Numbered from the stretch's first letter, positions 1 through 7,228 are shown. The stretch: 12,686 nt of DNA from Clostridiaceae bacterium (GCA_904501685.1 CAJGBX010000033.1:1-12686); one strand, 5' to 3'. The notes: generated by a model from the sequence alone, not told the origin. Made by a program: numbers and translations.

Positions 1-721
1 AAGCATAGCGGTAAACCTCTACAAGGCAGGCACCATCATAATTATCATCCTCAAGCCTTCGAAAAAGGTTTCTGAAATCAAAATCACCTTTGCCCGGAAG
101 CATACAATCCGCCTCGGGCGAATTGTCACTGATGTGCACATTTACGATATTGCCCCGCATAGCAGTATACATCGCGTCCACACCGCAACCGTCACGCACC
201 GCCTGCTTTATGTCAAAGGTAAACTTCAGGCGGTCATCGGTCAAACGTCTGAGCTTAAGGATATTCTCGGGTGTTGCACCTCTGTACCGATTGACATTTT
301 CGTGACAAATGCCGGCACCGTATTTATTTGCCTCACAGTCCATTTCAATAAGCCTTTCGGCATACTGCTCCATTGGTATATGCCCCTGCAGACTATCCCC
401 ATGAAGTACAACCGCCTTAGCACCTAAAACCTCGCAAGCATAGTAATACTGCTTGTAGAATTCAAACGTGTCCCGATAACGGCGCTCGTATTCCGAAAAC
501 AGAAAATACGGCTCACCCACCGACCCGCAAGGATGAATTGTTCTGATTTCAATACCGTAATGCTTTCGTATTTTATCCAATTCAGCAATAAATTCAGGCT
601 TAAGCTCTGACGGACTGTTAAAGAAAATTTCGGTAACTGAAACTCCGTTTTCCCCTAAAAGTTCCAACGATTTTTCTGTTTCCATAGGATAAAGGCAGGC
701 GTTTGATATGCCTATTTTCAA
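1..721 (-). CDS. Sugar-phosphate isomerase/epimerase, TIM-barrel family (3' end cut by window edge)
   Basis: 240 residues are visible and the C-terminus lies beyond the left edge. The protein begins KIGISNACLYP and follows the xylose isomerase-like / AP endonuclease 2 TIM-barrel pattern. Likely metal or substrate residues are Glu141 in HENVNR, Asp170 in FTFDIKQ, His196 in VNVHISD and Glu235 in LVEVYR, each at the end of a predicted beta strand. Members isomerise or epimerise sugars or related polyols in the cytoplasm; the substrate cannot be read from the sequence. The start is TTG at 721-719. It is chosen because an AGAGGTGA ribosome binding site lies six bases upstream and the reading begins exactly at the first barrel strand. 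That binding site contains the TGA stop of rqcH, so the two genes are probably translationally coupled. Whether this gene has any role in ribosome quality control is unknown. The family assignment is firm; the specific reaction is not. Confidence 0.85.
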   Translation of the reverse strand, partial: MKIGISNACLYPMETEKSLELLGENGVSVTEIFFNSPSELKPEFIAELDKIRKHYGIEIRTIHPCGSVGEPYFLFSEYERRYRDTFEFYKQYYYACEVLGAKAVVLHGDSLQGHIPMEQYAERLIEMDCEANKYGAGICHENVNRYRGATPENILKLRRLTDDRLKFTFDIKQAVRDGCGVDAMYTAMRGNIVNVHISDNSPEADCMLPGKGDFDFRNLFRRLEDDNYDGACLVEVYRYA

Positions 722-727
722 ATTTCT

Positions 728-735
728 TCACCTCT
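728..735 (-). promoter_or_regulatory. RBS of the isomerase gene, containing the rqcH stop codon
   Basis: The minus strand reads AGAGGTGA here, six bases before the TTG start at 721. The last three bases are the TGA stop of rqcH. This decides the unusual TTG start and implies that ribosomes finishing rqcH can re-initiate on the next gene. Confidence 0.75.
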
Positions 736-2461
736 GTTTGGTGTAGTCGAACCTAACATAAACCGTTTGATTGGTCTTATAAATCACCATTCCCGGCTTA
801 GCCCCCGACGGCTTTTTAACATATTTTACACGTGTGTAATCGACCGGCACCGAGGACGAGCCGGATGCCTTTGAATGCTTAGCCGCAAGCGTAGCGGCAA
901 AAAGTATTGTGCTGTCAGGCAGCTCATCACCGTTAGTAAAAACAATTACGTGTGACCCGGGGATATTTTTAGTATGAAACCACATATCATAATCATTGGC
1001 AATTCTTAAGGTCAGCTCGTCATTCTGACGGTTGTTACGACCAACCAAAACTCGGTAACCGTCAGGCGAAGTAAACTCCAAGGGTGCCGCAGCCTTTGGC
1101 AGCTTTTTACGGTCCTTTGAAGCACGCAAGTACCCGGCAGTCTGCAATTCGGCCTTAATCTCATTAAGGTCACTGACCGTCATAGCGCGGTTCAGTTCAT
1201 CAGCAACGCTTTCGAGATACCTTAATTCTTCCCGTGTGTCGTCAATCAGCTGGCCTAACATTGCGGCAGCATTGCAGCAACGCTTGTATTCCTTAAAATA
1301 CCTTTGAGCATTTTGCGCAGGTGACAAAGTGACATTTAAGGGGATTCGCACATTTTTAAGCTCGGGGTCATAGTAATTCTGCACCTCGACATACGAAGCA
1401 CCTCGCTCAACCGCATAAAGATTTGCCTTTAAAAGCTCGCCGTAAACACGCCATTTTTCACCGTCCTTGCACTTTTCCTGCTCCTTTTGACGGATAAGCA
1501 GCTTCTTGGCTGTTCTCGATAAAAGCGTATTTATAAGCTTAACCAAATCGTTGCCGAAAATACGGATTCTTTCCATTTTATCGCGCTCGGAATAAACTGC
1601 CTCTAAAAGCTCGGAAAGACTGTTGAAATAATGTTTCTCGGCAGACAAACCGTACTGCACTATATCGCAATACGAATATTCAAACGGCACGCCCTTTTTA
1701 TCAACCAAAGCCGTCGGCTTAATATCATTAAAACGGTCACGAAATTCATTTAAAGTCTGCTCTAAGGCTTTAAGCTCCGATACCGTCAGCATATTACCCG
1801 GTTTATCAGTATCAATTTCTGCTCTGACGCACATCTCACGTCCTATAAGCGGTGAAAATCCGTCAACCGCACCGACAAGTGCCTTGGAAACACACTCGGT
1901 TGAATGCTTAATTTTTTCAGTAATTTCGCCTACCGAAGCAGTTAATATATTAAGCTTTTCCTGCTTTTCAGGCAAAGTATACACAGCACCCGGTTGAATA
2001 AGCCTGCCTGACGCCTCGATATCGGAACGGCGAAGTGAATCAACAATTTTTCCGTCACCGTCAACCAAAATAATATTGGTTTGCTTGCCGATAAGCTCAA
2101 CAATAAGTTTGACCTGAGAACGGTCACCCATTTCATTAGTCGAAGAAAATACAAGGGTAACCATTCGCTCAAAGCCGTTGTCCTCAATCGAAACAAACCT
2201 TGCACCTGACAGATATTTTCGCATCAGCATACAAAACATCGGCGGCTCGGCAGGATTTTCATAAGATACCTCGGTGAAATTTATCCTCGGAGCCGACGGT
2301 CTTACCGATATAAGCAGCCGCTTTCCGCCTAGCGAAGCCGAGCGTAGCTGAAGCACCAGCTCTTCCTTAGAAGGCTGGTGTATTTTATCGACTCGAGCAT
2401 CCCGAAGTGCATCAGCGAGCTGACTTTTCAGTTGATATAAATAAATTCCGTCAATTCCCAT
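728..2461 (-). CDS. rqcH: RqcH, Rqc2 homologue of the NFACT family (ribosome-associated quality control)
   Basis: 577 residues, the usual length. RqcH binds stalled 50S subunits still carrying peptidyl-tRNA and recruits tRNA-Ala to add C-terminal alanine tails that mark the nascent chain for degradation. Older annotations call it fibronectin-binding protein A. The layout fits the family: NFACT-N about 1-200 (starting MGIDGIYLYQL), a helix-hairpin-helix region about 210-290, a charged coiled-coil middle about 290-440, and NFACT-R about 450-560 with DMWFHTKNIPGSHVIV. Residues 98-99 are Glu-Arg (IEDNGFERM); in Bacillus RqcH the matching pair is Asp97-Arg98, needed for tRNA selection, so this copy has a conservative change there. 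The ATG start lies three bases past the trmK stop, and its weak AGGA site overlaps that stop (ATAGGATAA), which suggests coupling. It sits in the dnaG-rpoD operon, which fits a translation role. There is no sign of truncation. Confidence 0.95.
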   Translation of the reverse strand: MGIDGIYLYQLKSQLADALRDARVDKIHQPSKEELVLQLRSASLGGKRLLISVRPSAPRINFTEVSYENPAEPPMFCMLMRKYLSGARFVSIEDNGFERMVTLVFSSTNEMGDRSQVKLIVELIGKQTNIILVDGDGKIVDSLRRSDIEASGRLIQPGAVYTLPEKQEKLNILTASVGEITEKIKHSTECVSKALVGAVDGFSPLIGREMCVRAEIDTDKPGNMLTVSELKALEQTLNEFRDRFNDIKPTALVDKKGVPFEYSYCDIVQYGLSAEKHYFNSLSELLEAVYSERDKMERIRIFGNDLVKLINTLLSRTAKKLLIRQKEQEKCKDGEKWRVYGELLKANLYAVERGASYVEVQNYYDPELKNVRIPLNVTLSPAQNAQRYFKEYKRCCNAAAMLGQLIDDTREELRYLESVADELNRAMTVSDLNEIKAELQTAGYLRASKDRKKLPKAAAPLEFTSPDGYRVLVGRNNRQNDELTLRIANDYDMWFHTKNIPGSHVIVFTNGDELPDSTILFAATLAAKHSKASGSSSVPVDYTRVKYVKKPSGAKPGMVIYKTNQTVYVRFDYTKQR

Positions 2462-2464
2462 AAT

Positions 2465-3139
2465 TTATCCTATAATCTTATCAATTTCCTCAATTGCCTC
2501 AACCAAACGGTTATATTTGACCTTTTGTGAATCAATATCCACTATTTGTTCTGCCAATTCACCTATAATCCGCCTTTTGCGGTTTATGTAAACCAATTCG
2601 TCCTCACCGATATTATCAATAAGCTTGCCGAAAAAGTAAAACAACGGACTGCTTTCTAAAGCCTTGCCCGAAAACCGCACCTTCATTACGGTATAAATCC
2701 TATTTTGAGCTTTTACCGCCTGCTCTAAAATAATTTCAAATCCATTAAGGCACAGATACTCCCTCAAATCCTCAACGGCGGTCATCGGCTGTAAAATAAG
2801 GTCATATTTTTCATCACGAATCCATGGTGAAGCCCCTAAAATCCGGGCAATCAAATCCCCGCCCATACCGGCAATGATAAAGGTATCTGCCTCAAAAGGC
2901 TCAACCGCATTAAGACCGTCACCCTTTCGGGTTATAATACCCGAAACGCCCGATTTTTCTATATTAATACGTGCATTTTCAAGCGGACCGTCGCTGACAT
3001 CGCAGGCAAACGCCTTATCAATAATGCCTTCTTTTACAAGAAACACCGGAAGATAAGCGTGGTCGGTGCCGATATCGGCAACCGTCGAACCTCTCCTTAC
3101 CATTCCGGCGATTTTCTTTAATCGGTTATCAACCGACAT
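2465..3139 (-). CDS. trmK: tRNA (adenine22-N1)-methyltransferase TrmK
   Basis: 224 residues, normal for the family. TrmK uses S-adenosylmethionine to methylate N1 of adenine 22 in the D-loop region of bacterial tRNAs. The Rossmann-fold motifs are clear: ADIGTDHAYLP at 21-31 (SAM-binding loop), an acidic strand end ACDVSDGPL around residue 47, GDGL at 73-76, IIAGMGG at 88-94 and LILQPM at 114-119. A helical C-terminal part of about 70 residues follows (INRKRRIIGELAEQ), as in the Bacillus enzyme. The ATG at 3139-3137 overlaps the TAA of the upstream DUF1858 gene by one base (TAATG), and rqcH begins three bases past its stop, so all three should be co-translated. In Bacillus the partner downstream of trmK is the Nif3-like gene yqfO; here rqcH takes that place. 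Identification is confident. Confidence 0.95.
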   Translation of the reverse strand: MSVDNRLKKIAGMVRRGSTVADIGTDHAYLPVFLVKEGIIDKAFACDVSDGPLENARINIEKSGVSGIITRKGDGLNAVEPFEADTFIIAGMGGDLIARILGASPWIRDEKYDLILQPMTAVEDLREYLCLNGFEIILEQAVKAQNRIYTVMKVRFSGKALESSPLFYFFGKLIDNIGEDELVYINRKRRIIGELAEQIVDIDSQKVKYNRLVEAIEEIDKIIG

Positions 3140-3339
3140 TATTTAGACTCCAAATAAGCATTGATTTTAGCCAACAATGCCTCACAGTCGGTACCGTGAA
3201 CCTTGCAGGCATCCTCAATAGACTCGCCTCTGGAGGCAGGACAGCCTAAGCAATGCATACCGATTTCAAAGAAAAACTCAGCAGTGCCTCTGTCAAAATC
3301 TAAAACATCTCCAATTAACATATCCTTAGTAACCTTCAT
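3139..3339 (-). CDS. DUF1858 / hybrid-cluster-associated redox disulfide domain protein
   Basis: 66 residues. It matches the small DUF1858 family, also described as the hybrid cluster protein-associated redox disulfide domain, which occurs widely in anaerobes. It begins MKVTKDMLIGDVLD, a short helix-forming segment, followed by the signature HCLGCPASRGESIEDAC with a CxxC pair at Cys30 and Cys33. Cys45 and Cys52 follow. The CxxC could form a redox-active disulfide or bind a metal; no reaction is established, and this is inference from the motif. An in-frame ATG exists upstream at 3411, but it lies inside the preceding gene and would add a 24-residue unconserved tail. The start at 3339 is chosen because GGAGG lies eight bases upstream and the conserved domain begins there. 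The stop overlaps the trmK start. It is the third small protein between rpoD and trmK. Confidence 0.88.
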   Translation of the reverse strand: MKVTKDMLIGDVLDFDRGTAEFFFEIGMHCLGCPASRGESIEDACKVHGTDCEALLAKINAYLESK

Positions 3340-3347
3340 TTTTATTT

Positions 3348-3352
3348 CCTCC
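3348..3352 (-). promoter_or_regulatory. Strong RBS fixing the DUF1858 start
   Basis: The minus strand reads GGAGG, eight bases before the ATG at 3339. No comparable site precedes the in-frame ATG at 3411, so the shorter 66-residue protein is preferred. Confidence 0.8.
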
Positions 3353-3366
3353 AAATTAAATTTAAA

Positions 3367-3396
3367 ATTATATTCATTCAAGTCCCGAACTGTTGA
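3367..3396 (-). promoter_or_regulatory. Possible internal promoter before the DUF1858-trmK-rqcH genes
   Basis: On the minus strand a perfect TATAAT lies at 3372-3367, with TCAACA at 3396-3391 upstream and an 18-base spacer. The -35 matches the housekeeping consensus at only four of six positions and lies inside the end of the preceding gene. In such A/T-rich DNA this could arise by chance, so it is weak support for a secondary promoter. Confidence 0.3.
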
Positions 3397-3922
3397 TTGT
3401 TTTTTCAGCAAAAGACTTAAACCAGCAGTAAATAGCCTCGCCTAACTCTTGATAAACCGGGTCACCGTCGTGGGAGCAAAGCATAGCAAAGGTCTGTCCC
3501 ATTCGACGCACAACCTCAGTTCCTCTGCGGTAAGCAAGATAATAGAACGAAAACGCACCCGAATCACTTACGGCATTATAAATGTCAGGTGAAAGCTTTT
3601 CTAACTCAGAATTAAAGCTGTTTTCGGCGGTTTGATGCACAACCGTACTGAATATGTTTTCCTCTAATGCTATAACGGTTGCAAAAGTCATCATAACACC
3701 GCGTTGTACCGCCATACCGGCATTACCCGATTCGTTTTCATCAACCGGAAAGCTATTTATATGCGAAACAACCTCTTGTGCTAAAAGTCTGCCCAGCTCC
3801 TTAGCTTTGTCGGTATTGCCCTTTTGAGATTCACGGGTATACTCGTCCAGCACCGAAGAATGTACGTCCTTTTTAGGTTTATTCTTACCCAATGACGCAA
3901 TTTTAATATCTTCGTCAAACAT
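3374..3922 (-). CDS. Uncharacterised 182-residue protein between rpoD and trmK
   Basis: I do not recognise this protein. It has a charged, probably flexible N-terminus (about 1-40, rich in Lys, Asp and Ser), then what looks like an all-helical domain from about 38 to 178: KAKELGRLLAQEVVSHINSF, an Ala/Met-rich helix MAVQRGVMMTFATVIALEEN, and an aromatic segment GAFSFYYLAYRRG around 122-134 followed by TEVVRRMGQTFAMLC. There is no signal peptide, no convincing membrane segment, and no nucleotide- or metal-binding motif; the only cysteines are 149 and 166. The ATG at 3922 has GGTGA six to seven bases upstream. It starts 29 bases after the TSCPD gene stop and ends 34 bases before the DUF1858 start, so it is almost certainly in the operon. 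The reading frame is open throughout with codon use like its neighbours, so I take it as real. No function is proposed. Confidence 0.82.
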   Translation of the reverse strand: MFDEDIKIASLGKNKPKKDVHSSVLDEYTRESQKGNTDKAKELGRLLAQEVVSHINSFPVDENESGNAGMAVQRGVMMTFATVIALEENIFSTVVHQTAENSFNSELEKLSPDIYNAVSDSGAFSFYYLAYRRGTEVVRRMGQTFAMLCSHDGDPVYQELGEAIYCWFKSFAEKTINSSGLE

Positions 3923-3951
3923 TTTTAATCACCGACCTTTATATGTCAAAA

Positions 3952-4194
3952 TTATTGTACTTCCTTTAAGGCCTTGGCCAGCTGGTCAGGACAGGAGGTT
4001 GACTTAAAACCGCACCTGATTCCCTCCAAACGCTCAATAACCTCCTCAATCCGCATCCCCTTACAAAGCGAAGAGATGCCCTTAAGGTTACCGTTGCAGC
4101 CGCCGATAAACTGAAGCTCGGTTATAACACCGTTTTCAACCTCAAAATTGATTGTACTTGAGCAAACGCCCTTGGTTTTATATGTGTATTTCAC
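3952..4194 (-). CDS. TSCPD domain-containing protein (TIGR03905-type)
   Basis: 80 residues, the normal length for this stand-alone family. The naming motif is present as STSCPDQLA at 65-73. Five cysteines (11, 33, 44, 61, 68) are spread through the domain in contexts typical of the family: GVCSST, IGGCNGNL, SLCKGM, IRCGF, TSCPD. The same domain occurs at the C-terminus of some B12-dependent ribonucleotide reductases, where cysteines take part in metal binding or thiol chemistry. The role of the short form is not established. The start is GTG at 4194, with AAGGGA about six bases upstream; that site overlaps the TAA stop of rpoD, so translation is probably coupled to the sigma factor. The only other nearby start would run into rpoD. 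Family assignment is confident; function is unknown. Confidence 0.9.
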   Translation of the reverse strand: MKYTYKTKGVCSSTINFEVENGVITELQFIGGCNGNLKGISSLCKGMRIEEVIERLEGIRCGFKSTSCPDQLAKALKEVQ

Positions 4195-4204
4195 TTTTAT
4201 TCCC

Positions 4205-5311
4205 TTATCTGTCCTTAAACTTGTTGCTTCTTACGGGGTGACGGAGTTTTCTTAAAGCCTTAGCCTCAATCTGTCTGATACGCTCACGTGTAACCTCAAA
4301 CTCGGTGCCGACCTCCTCAAGAGTATGGCATCTTCCGTCCTTCAAGCCAAAACGCAGACGGATTACGGCTTCTTCACGAGGGGTAAGAGTTTTCAAAACC
4401 GCATCAATATCCTCGTTTGTAATGGTCTTTAAGGCGGCATCATCGGGAGCCAAAGCTTCCTCATCACGGATAAAGTCCATCAGTCTGCTGTCCTCCTCAG
4501 GACCGATAGGCGTTTCCATTGAAACCGGCTCCTGAGCGACACGCATAATTTCTCTGACTCTTTCTACCGACATTTCCATCTTTTCGGCAATCAGCTCCTC
4601 ACTCGGCTCGTGACCGTTTTCGTGAAGCAACTGACTCTGTACCTTTTTAAGACGGTTAATGGTTTCAACCATATGAACCGGGATACGAATGGTTCTTGCC
4701 TGGTCGGCAATAGCACGCGTGATTGCCTGACGAATCCACCAGGTAGCATAGGTCGAAAACTTAAAGCCCTTGGTATGGTCAAACTTTTCAACTGCCTTGA
4801 TAAGACCGACATTACCCTCTTGAATCAAGTCAAGAAAATGCATTCCGCGGCCGACATAACGCTTGGCGATAGAAACGACAAGACGAAGGTTAGCCTCAGT
4901 TAAGCGTTTTTTAGCATAGGCACTGCCCTCGCCTATACGCTTTGCAAGCTCAATTTCCTCATCGGGAGTAAGTAACGGCACACGTCCGATTTCCTTTAAA
5001 TACACCTTGACCGGGTCATCGAGTGAAATTGTATCGGTCGAGGCAATAATTTCCTCAATTTTTTCAACATCCTCAATTTCGGTCATTTTGAGGTCGTCGT
5101 CGGTCGGCTCGTCAAAGTCAAGCTCTAAAAGAGGAGGCTCCATTTCCAGATTCTCAAGGTTATCAGGGACTTCGTCCTCAATATCTAAAAAATCGTCCTT
5201 ATGCTCGGACTCGTCCTGCTTAGTATAGCTATCATCTATCAAATTTTCATTTTTACCGACGGTTTCTTCGATAATCTCATCAACCTCAGATTTGCTTTTT
5301 TTCTTTTCCAT
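4205..5311 (-). CDS. rpoD: Primary sigma factor of RNA polymerase (sigma-70 / SigA)
   Basis: 368 residues from the chosen start, typical of Gram-positive SigA. It directs RNA polymerase to housekeeping promoters. The N-terminal 90 or so residues are highly acidic and variable (region 1.1-like). Region 1.2 begins DPVKVYLKEIGRVPLL near 99. Region 2 spans about 141-211 with LDLIQEGNVGLIKAVEKFD and the -10 recognition/melting helices FKFSTYATWWIRQAITRAI. Region 3 follows with TIRIPVHMVETINRL. Region 4 is about 303-366 with LTPREEAVIRLRFGL and the -35 helix-turn-helix VTRERIRQIEAKALRKLRHP. An upstream in-frame ATG at 5362 would add 17 unconserved residues. I prefer 5311 because GGGGT precedes it at seven bases and because a promoter candidate (5359-5331) would start transcripts downstream of 5362. 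It follows dnaG as in Bacillus and Clostridium. No residue is visibly abnormal. Confidence 0.97.
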   Translation of the reverse strand: MEKKKSKSEVDEIIEETVGKNENLIDDSYTKQDESEHKDDFLDIEDEVPDNLENLEMEPPLLELDFDEPTDDDLKMTEIEDVEKIEEIIASTDTISLDDPVKVYLKEIGRVPLLTPDEEIELAKRIGEGSAYAKKRLTEANLRLVVSIAKRYVGRGMHFLDLIQEGNVGLIKAVEKFDHTKGFKFSTYATWWIRQAITRAIADQARTIRIPVHMVETINRLKKVQSQLLHENGHEPSEELIAEKMEMSVERVREIMRVAQEPVSMETPIGPEEDSRLMDFIRDEEALAPDDAALKTITNEDIDAVLKTLTPREEAVIRLRFGLKDGRCHTLEEVGTEFEVTRERIRQIEAKALRKLRHPVRSNKFKDR

Positions 5312-5330
5312 AAATTTTACCCCATATTCC

Positions 5331-5359
5331 TTTATATTTTTTACACAATAATCCGGCAA
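5331..5359 (-). promoter_or_regulatory. Internal promoter for rpoD
   Basis: The minus strand reads TTGCCG (5359-5354), a 17-base spacer and TATAAA (5336-5331), in the 78-base gap after dnaG. The optimal spacing and 10 of 12 consensus bases make this a good housekeeping promoter candidate. It would start RNA near 5324, giving a leader of about 13 bases. Separate transcription of the sigma gene within a dnaG-rpoD operon is well known in other bacteria. Confidence 0.6.
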
Positions 5360-5389
5360 CATACCTTAAGTCGACCAGAAAAATTCACT

Positions 5390-7174
5390 TTACTTCTTTT
5401 TAGCCTTGATAATATCTGCCATTGCCAAAGCCCAAGCCTCGTCATCCAAGCCGGAGATATCAGGCTTATCAGAAGCCTTTCGCTCCGCCAAAATAACATC
5501 TATACTGTCACTTATGACCTTTTCATGGTTAGTATCGGCCGCGCCAACCAAAAGCATTTTGGTAATGTAGCCTATTTCGTCCGGTGAAAAATCATCACCT
5601 AAAAGCACCAAATCAAAGTCCCGTCCGGTTTCTATTATGCTGACAATGCGTTCAAACAGCCTTCGGTTAAAGTCGGTCAAAAAGTCCGACGGGTCAAGCC
5701 GCGATTTAACGTATTCCAACATATCGGGATGCCGCTTTAAAGCTGATATAACCGCTTCCTCAGCAGTTGCCGCACGCTTAAACTGCAATTTTTGCGGATT
5801 AACATCATCACGCCTTACGGTAGGAGCTATAACCTCCTGCAGTTCCTTACGGCTTTGCTGACGCTTTTTATTATCCTGCACATTTTTCACTATAGCCTGA
5901 AGCCGATCCTTAGCCACACCGTATTTACCCGATAGCCGTCCGGTATAAAGCTCAACCGCAATAGGGTCATTCAATGTTGCCAAAACCTCGCAAGCCTTAT
6001 TTAGGTATTTCAGCTTACCGTCGGTTGCCTCTAAATCAATACCGCGAGCCGCAAGCAACAATCGGTAGTCAATAGCGCTAAACGCATTATCAATCAGCTT
6101 TTGAAAGCGTGCATTACCATATTTTTTTATATATTCATCAGGGTCCTTGCACTCAGGCAAGCGTAAAACCTTAATGTTAACACCGACACCGCTTAATATA
6201 CCGAGTGCCCGCTCGGTTGCCTTTTCGCCTGCAGAATCGGCATCCATTGTCAGCACAACCTCATTGGTATAACGGGCAAGCAGTCTTGCCTGCTCCTCGG
6301 TAAAGGAGGTTCCCAACGCCGCTACGGCAGTAGTAAACCCTGCTTGATGAAGTGCTATGACATCCATATTACCCTCAACCAGAATTGCCTGCTTCGAGCA
6401 GTCCTTCTTGGCAAAATTCAAAGCGAACATATTATGACTTTTCTTATAAACAAGGGTATCCGAGGTGTTTATGTACTTTCCGCCCTGCTTTTCATTACCC
6501 GGCATTGCACGACCCGAAAATCCTATTACCTTGCCATGAATGTTAATTATCGGGAACATTATCCGGTTACGGAATCGGTCGTATGTAAACTGCCGCCCGT
6601 TTTTATCCTTTTTCTCGGACTTAGCTGTAAGGTCGGCCGCCGCAATAACATAATCGGTAAAGCCCTTGCTTTTTAAGTGATTTTCAAGTGCATGCCAATC
6701 ATCCGGCGCAAAGCCCAAGCCAAAATGCTTAATCGTCTTTAAGGAAAGCCCACGGCCTAAAAAATAATCAAGACCTGCCTTGCCCTGCGGACTCATCAAA
6801 ACCGAATGAAAAAACCTGCCTGCCTCTGAGTTGACTGCATAAATATCATTTTTAAGTCGTTGCTGCTTATCGTCCTTATTATCCTCGGGCAACCGAAGTC
6901 CTGCCCTGTCAGCCAGCTTTTTTACAGCATCAATATAATCCAGATTTTCCATTTTCATAGTAAATGTGATTATATCGCCGCCTTGACCGCAACCAAAGCA
7001 GTAATACGAGCCGTTTTCGGGGTACACCGTAAAGGAAGGTGTTTTTTCGTTATGGAACGGACATAAGCCGACAAGATTACTGCCACGCCGTTTTAAAGCA
7101 ATGTAGGTAGATAAAACCGATTCAATATCGTTTCGGTATTTGAGCTCCATCAAAAATTCCTGCGGTAGTGCCAT
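5390..7174 (-). CDS. dnaG: DNA primase DnaG
   Basis: 594 residues, full length. DnaG makes the RNA primers for lagging-strand synthesis and works with the replicative helicase. The N-terminal CHC2 zinc domain has Cys38, His41, Cys59 and Cys62 (LCPFHNEKTPSF, YYCFGCGQGGD). The catalytic core carries the basic motif DRFRNRIMFPI at 199-209. The TOPRIM part has the catalytic glutamate in LVEGNMDVIALHQAGF (Glu267) and the acidic pair in TMDADSAG (Asp311, Asp313). The region from about 460 on (AEEAVISALKRHPDMLEYV) is the helicase-binding C-terminal domain. The ATG at 7174 has AGGAGGG five bases upstream, an excellent ribosome site. It is the first gene of the left-hand operon: the preceding unit ends in a terminator at 7279-7244, so a promoter must lie in 7243-7187 or transcription must read through. 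rpoD follows after 78 bases. Confidence 0.98.
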   Translation of the reverse strand: MALPQEFLMELKYRNDIESVLSTYIALKRRGSNLVGLCPFHNEKTPSFTVYPENGSYYCFGCGQGGDIITFTMKMENLDYIDAVKKLADRAGLRLPEDNKDDKQQRLKNDIYAVNSEAGRFFHSVLMSPQGKAGLDYFLGRGLSLKTIKHFGLGFAPDDWHALENHLKSKGFTDYVIAAADLTAKSEKKDKNGRQFTYDRFRNRIMFPIINIHGKVIGFSGRAMPGNEKQGGKYINTSDTLVYKKSHNMFALNFAKKDCSKQAILVEGNMDVIALHQAGFTTAVAALGTSFTEEQARLLARYTNEVVLTMDADSAGEKATERALGILSGVGVNIKVLRLPECKDPDEYIKKYGNARFQKLIDNAFSAIDYRLLLAARGIDLEATDGKLKYLNKACEVLATLNDPIAVELYTGRLSGKYGVAKDRLQAIVKNVQDNKKRQQSRKELQEVIAPTVRRDDVNPQKLQFKRAATAEEAVISALKRHPDMLEYVKSRLDPSDFLTDFNRRLFERIVSIIETGRDFDLVLLGDDFSPDEIGYITKMLLVGAADTNHEKVISDSIDVILAERKASDKPDISGLDDEAWALAMADIIKAKKK

Positions 7175-7210
7175 AACAACCCTCCTTTTTTAAGTATCTA
7201 ATCTATTATT

Positions 7211-7228
7211 CGAAAATTTCGGTCGAAA
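7211..7228 (-). promoter_or_regulatory. Repeated CGAAA/TTTCG half-sites upstream of dnaG
   Basis: In the dnaG leader, CGAAA (7211-7215), TTTCG (7217-7221) and CGAAA (7224-7228) follow one another, so the middle element can form a dyad with either neighbour (spacers of one and two bases). A wider pair AAGTAT (7192-7197) / ATACTT (7228-7233) encloses them. The block lies where a dnaG promoter or operator would be expected, but I cannot assign a clear -35/-10 pair. It may be a regulator site or chance in A/T-rich DNA. Confidence 0.3.

Noticed and set aside
134..427. Open frame of about 97 codons on the plus strand
   Set aside because: It lies antisense to the isomerase gene, whose minus-strand frame is clearly conserved; composition is that of a shadow frame and there is no ribosome site.
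3944..3949. Perfect TTGACA on the minus strand before the 182-residue gene
   Set aside because: The position 17 bases downstream reads AAAAAT and falls at the start codon; without a -10 box it is not a promoter candidate.
5201..5587. Plus-strand open frame of about 128 codons with a hydrophobic start, spanning the rpoD/dnaG junction
   Set aside because: It overlaps the coding ends of two certain genes in antisense; the hydrophobic look comes from reading acidic, A/T-rich codons backwards. No Shine-Dalgarno is seen.
6344..6676. Plus-strand open frame of about 110 codons
   Set aside because: It is entirely inside dnaG in antisense, across its TOPRIM and catalytic core, with no independent evidence of coding.
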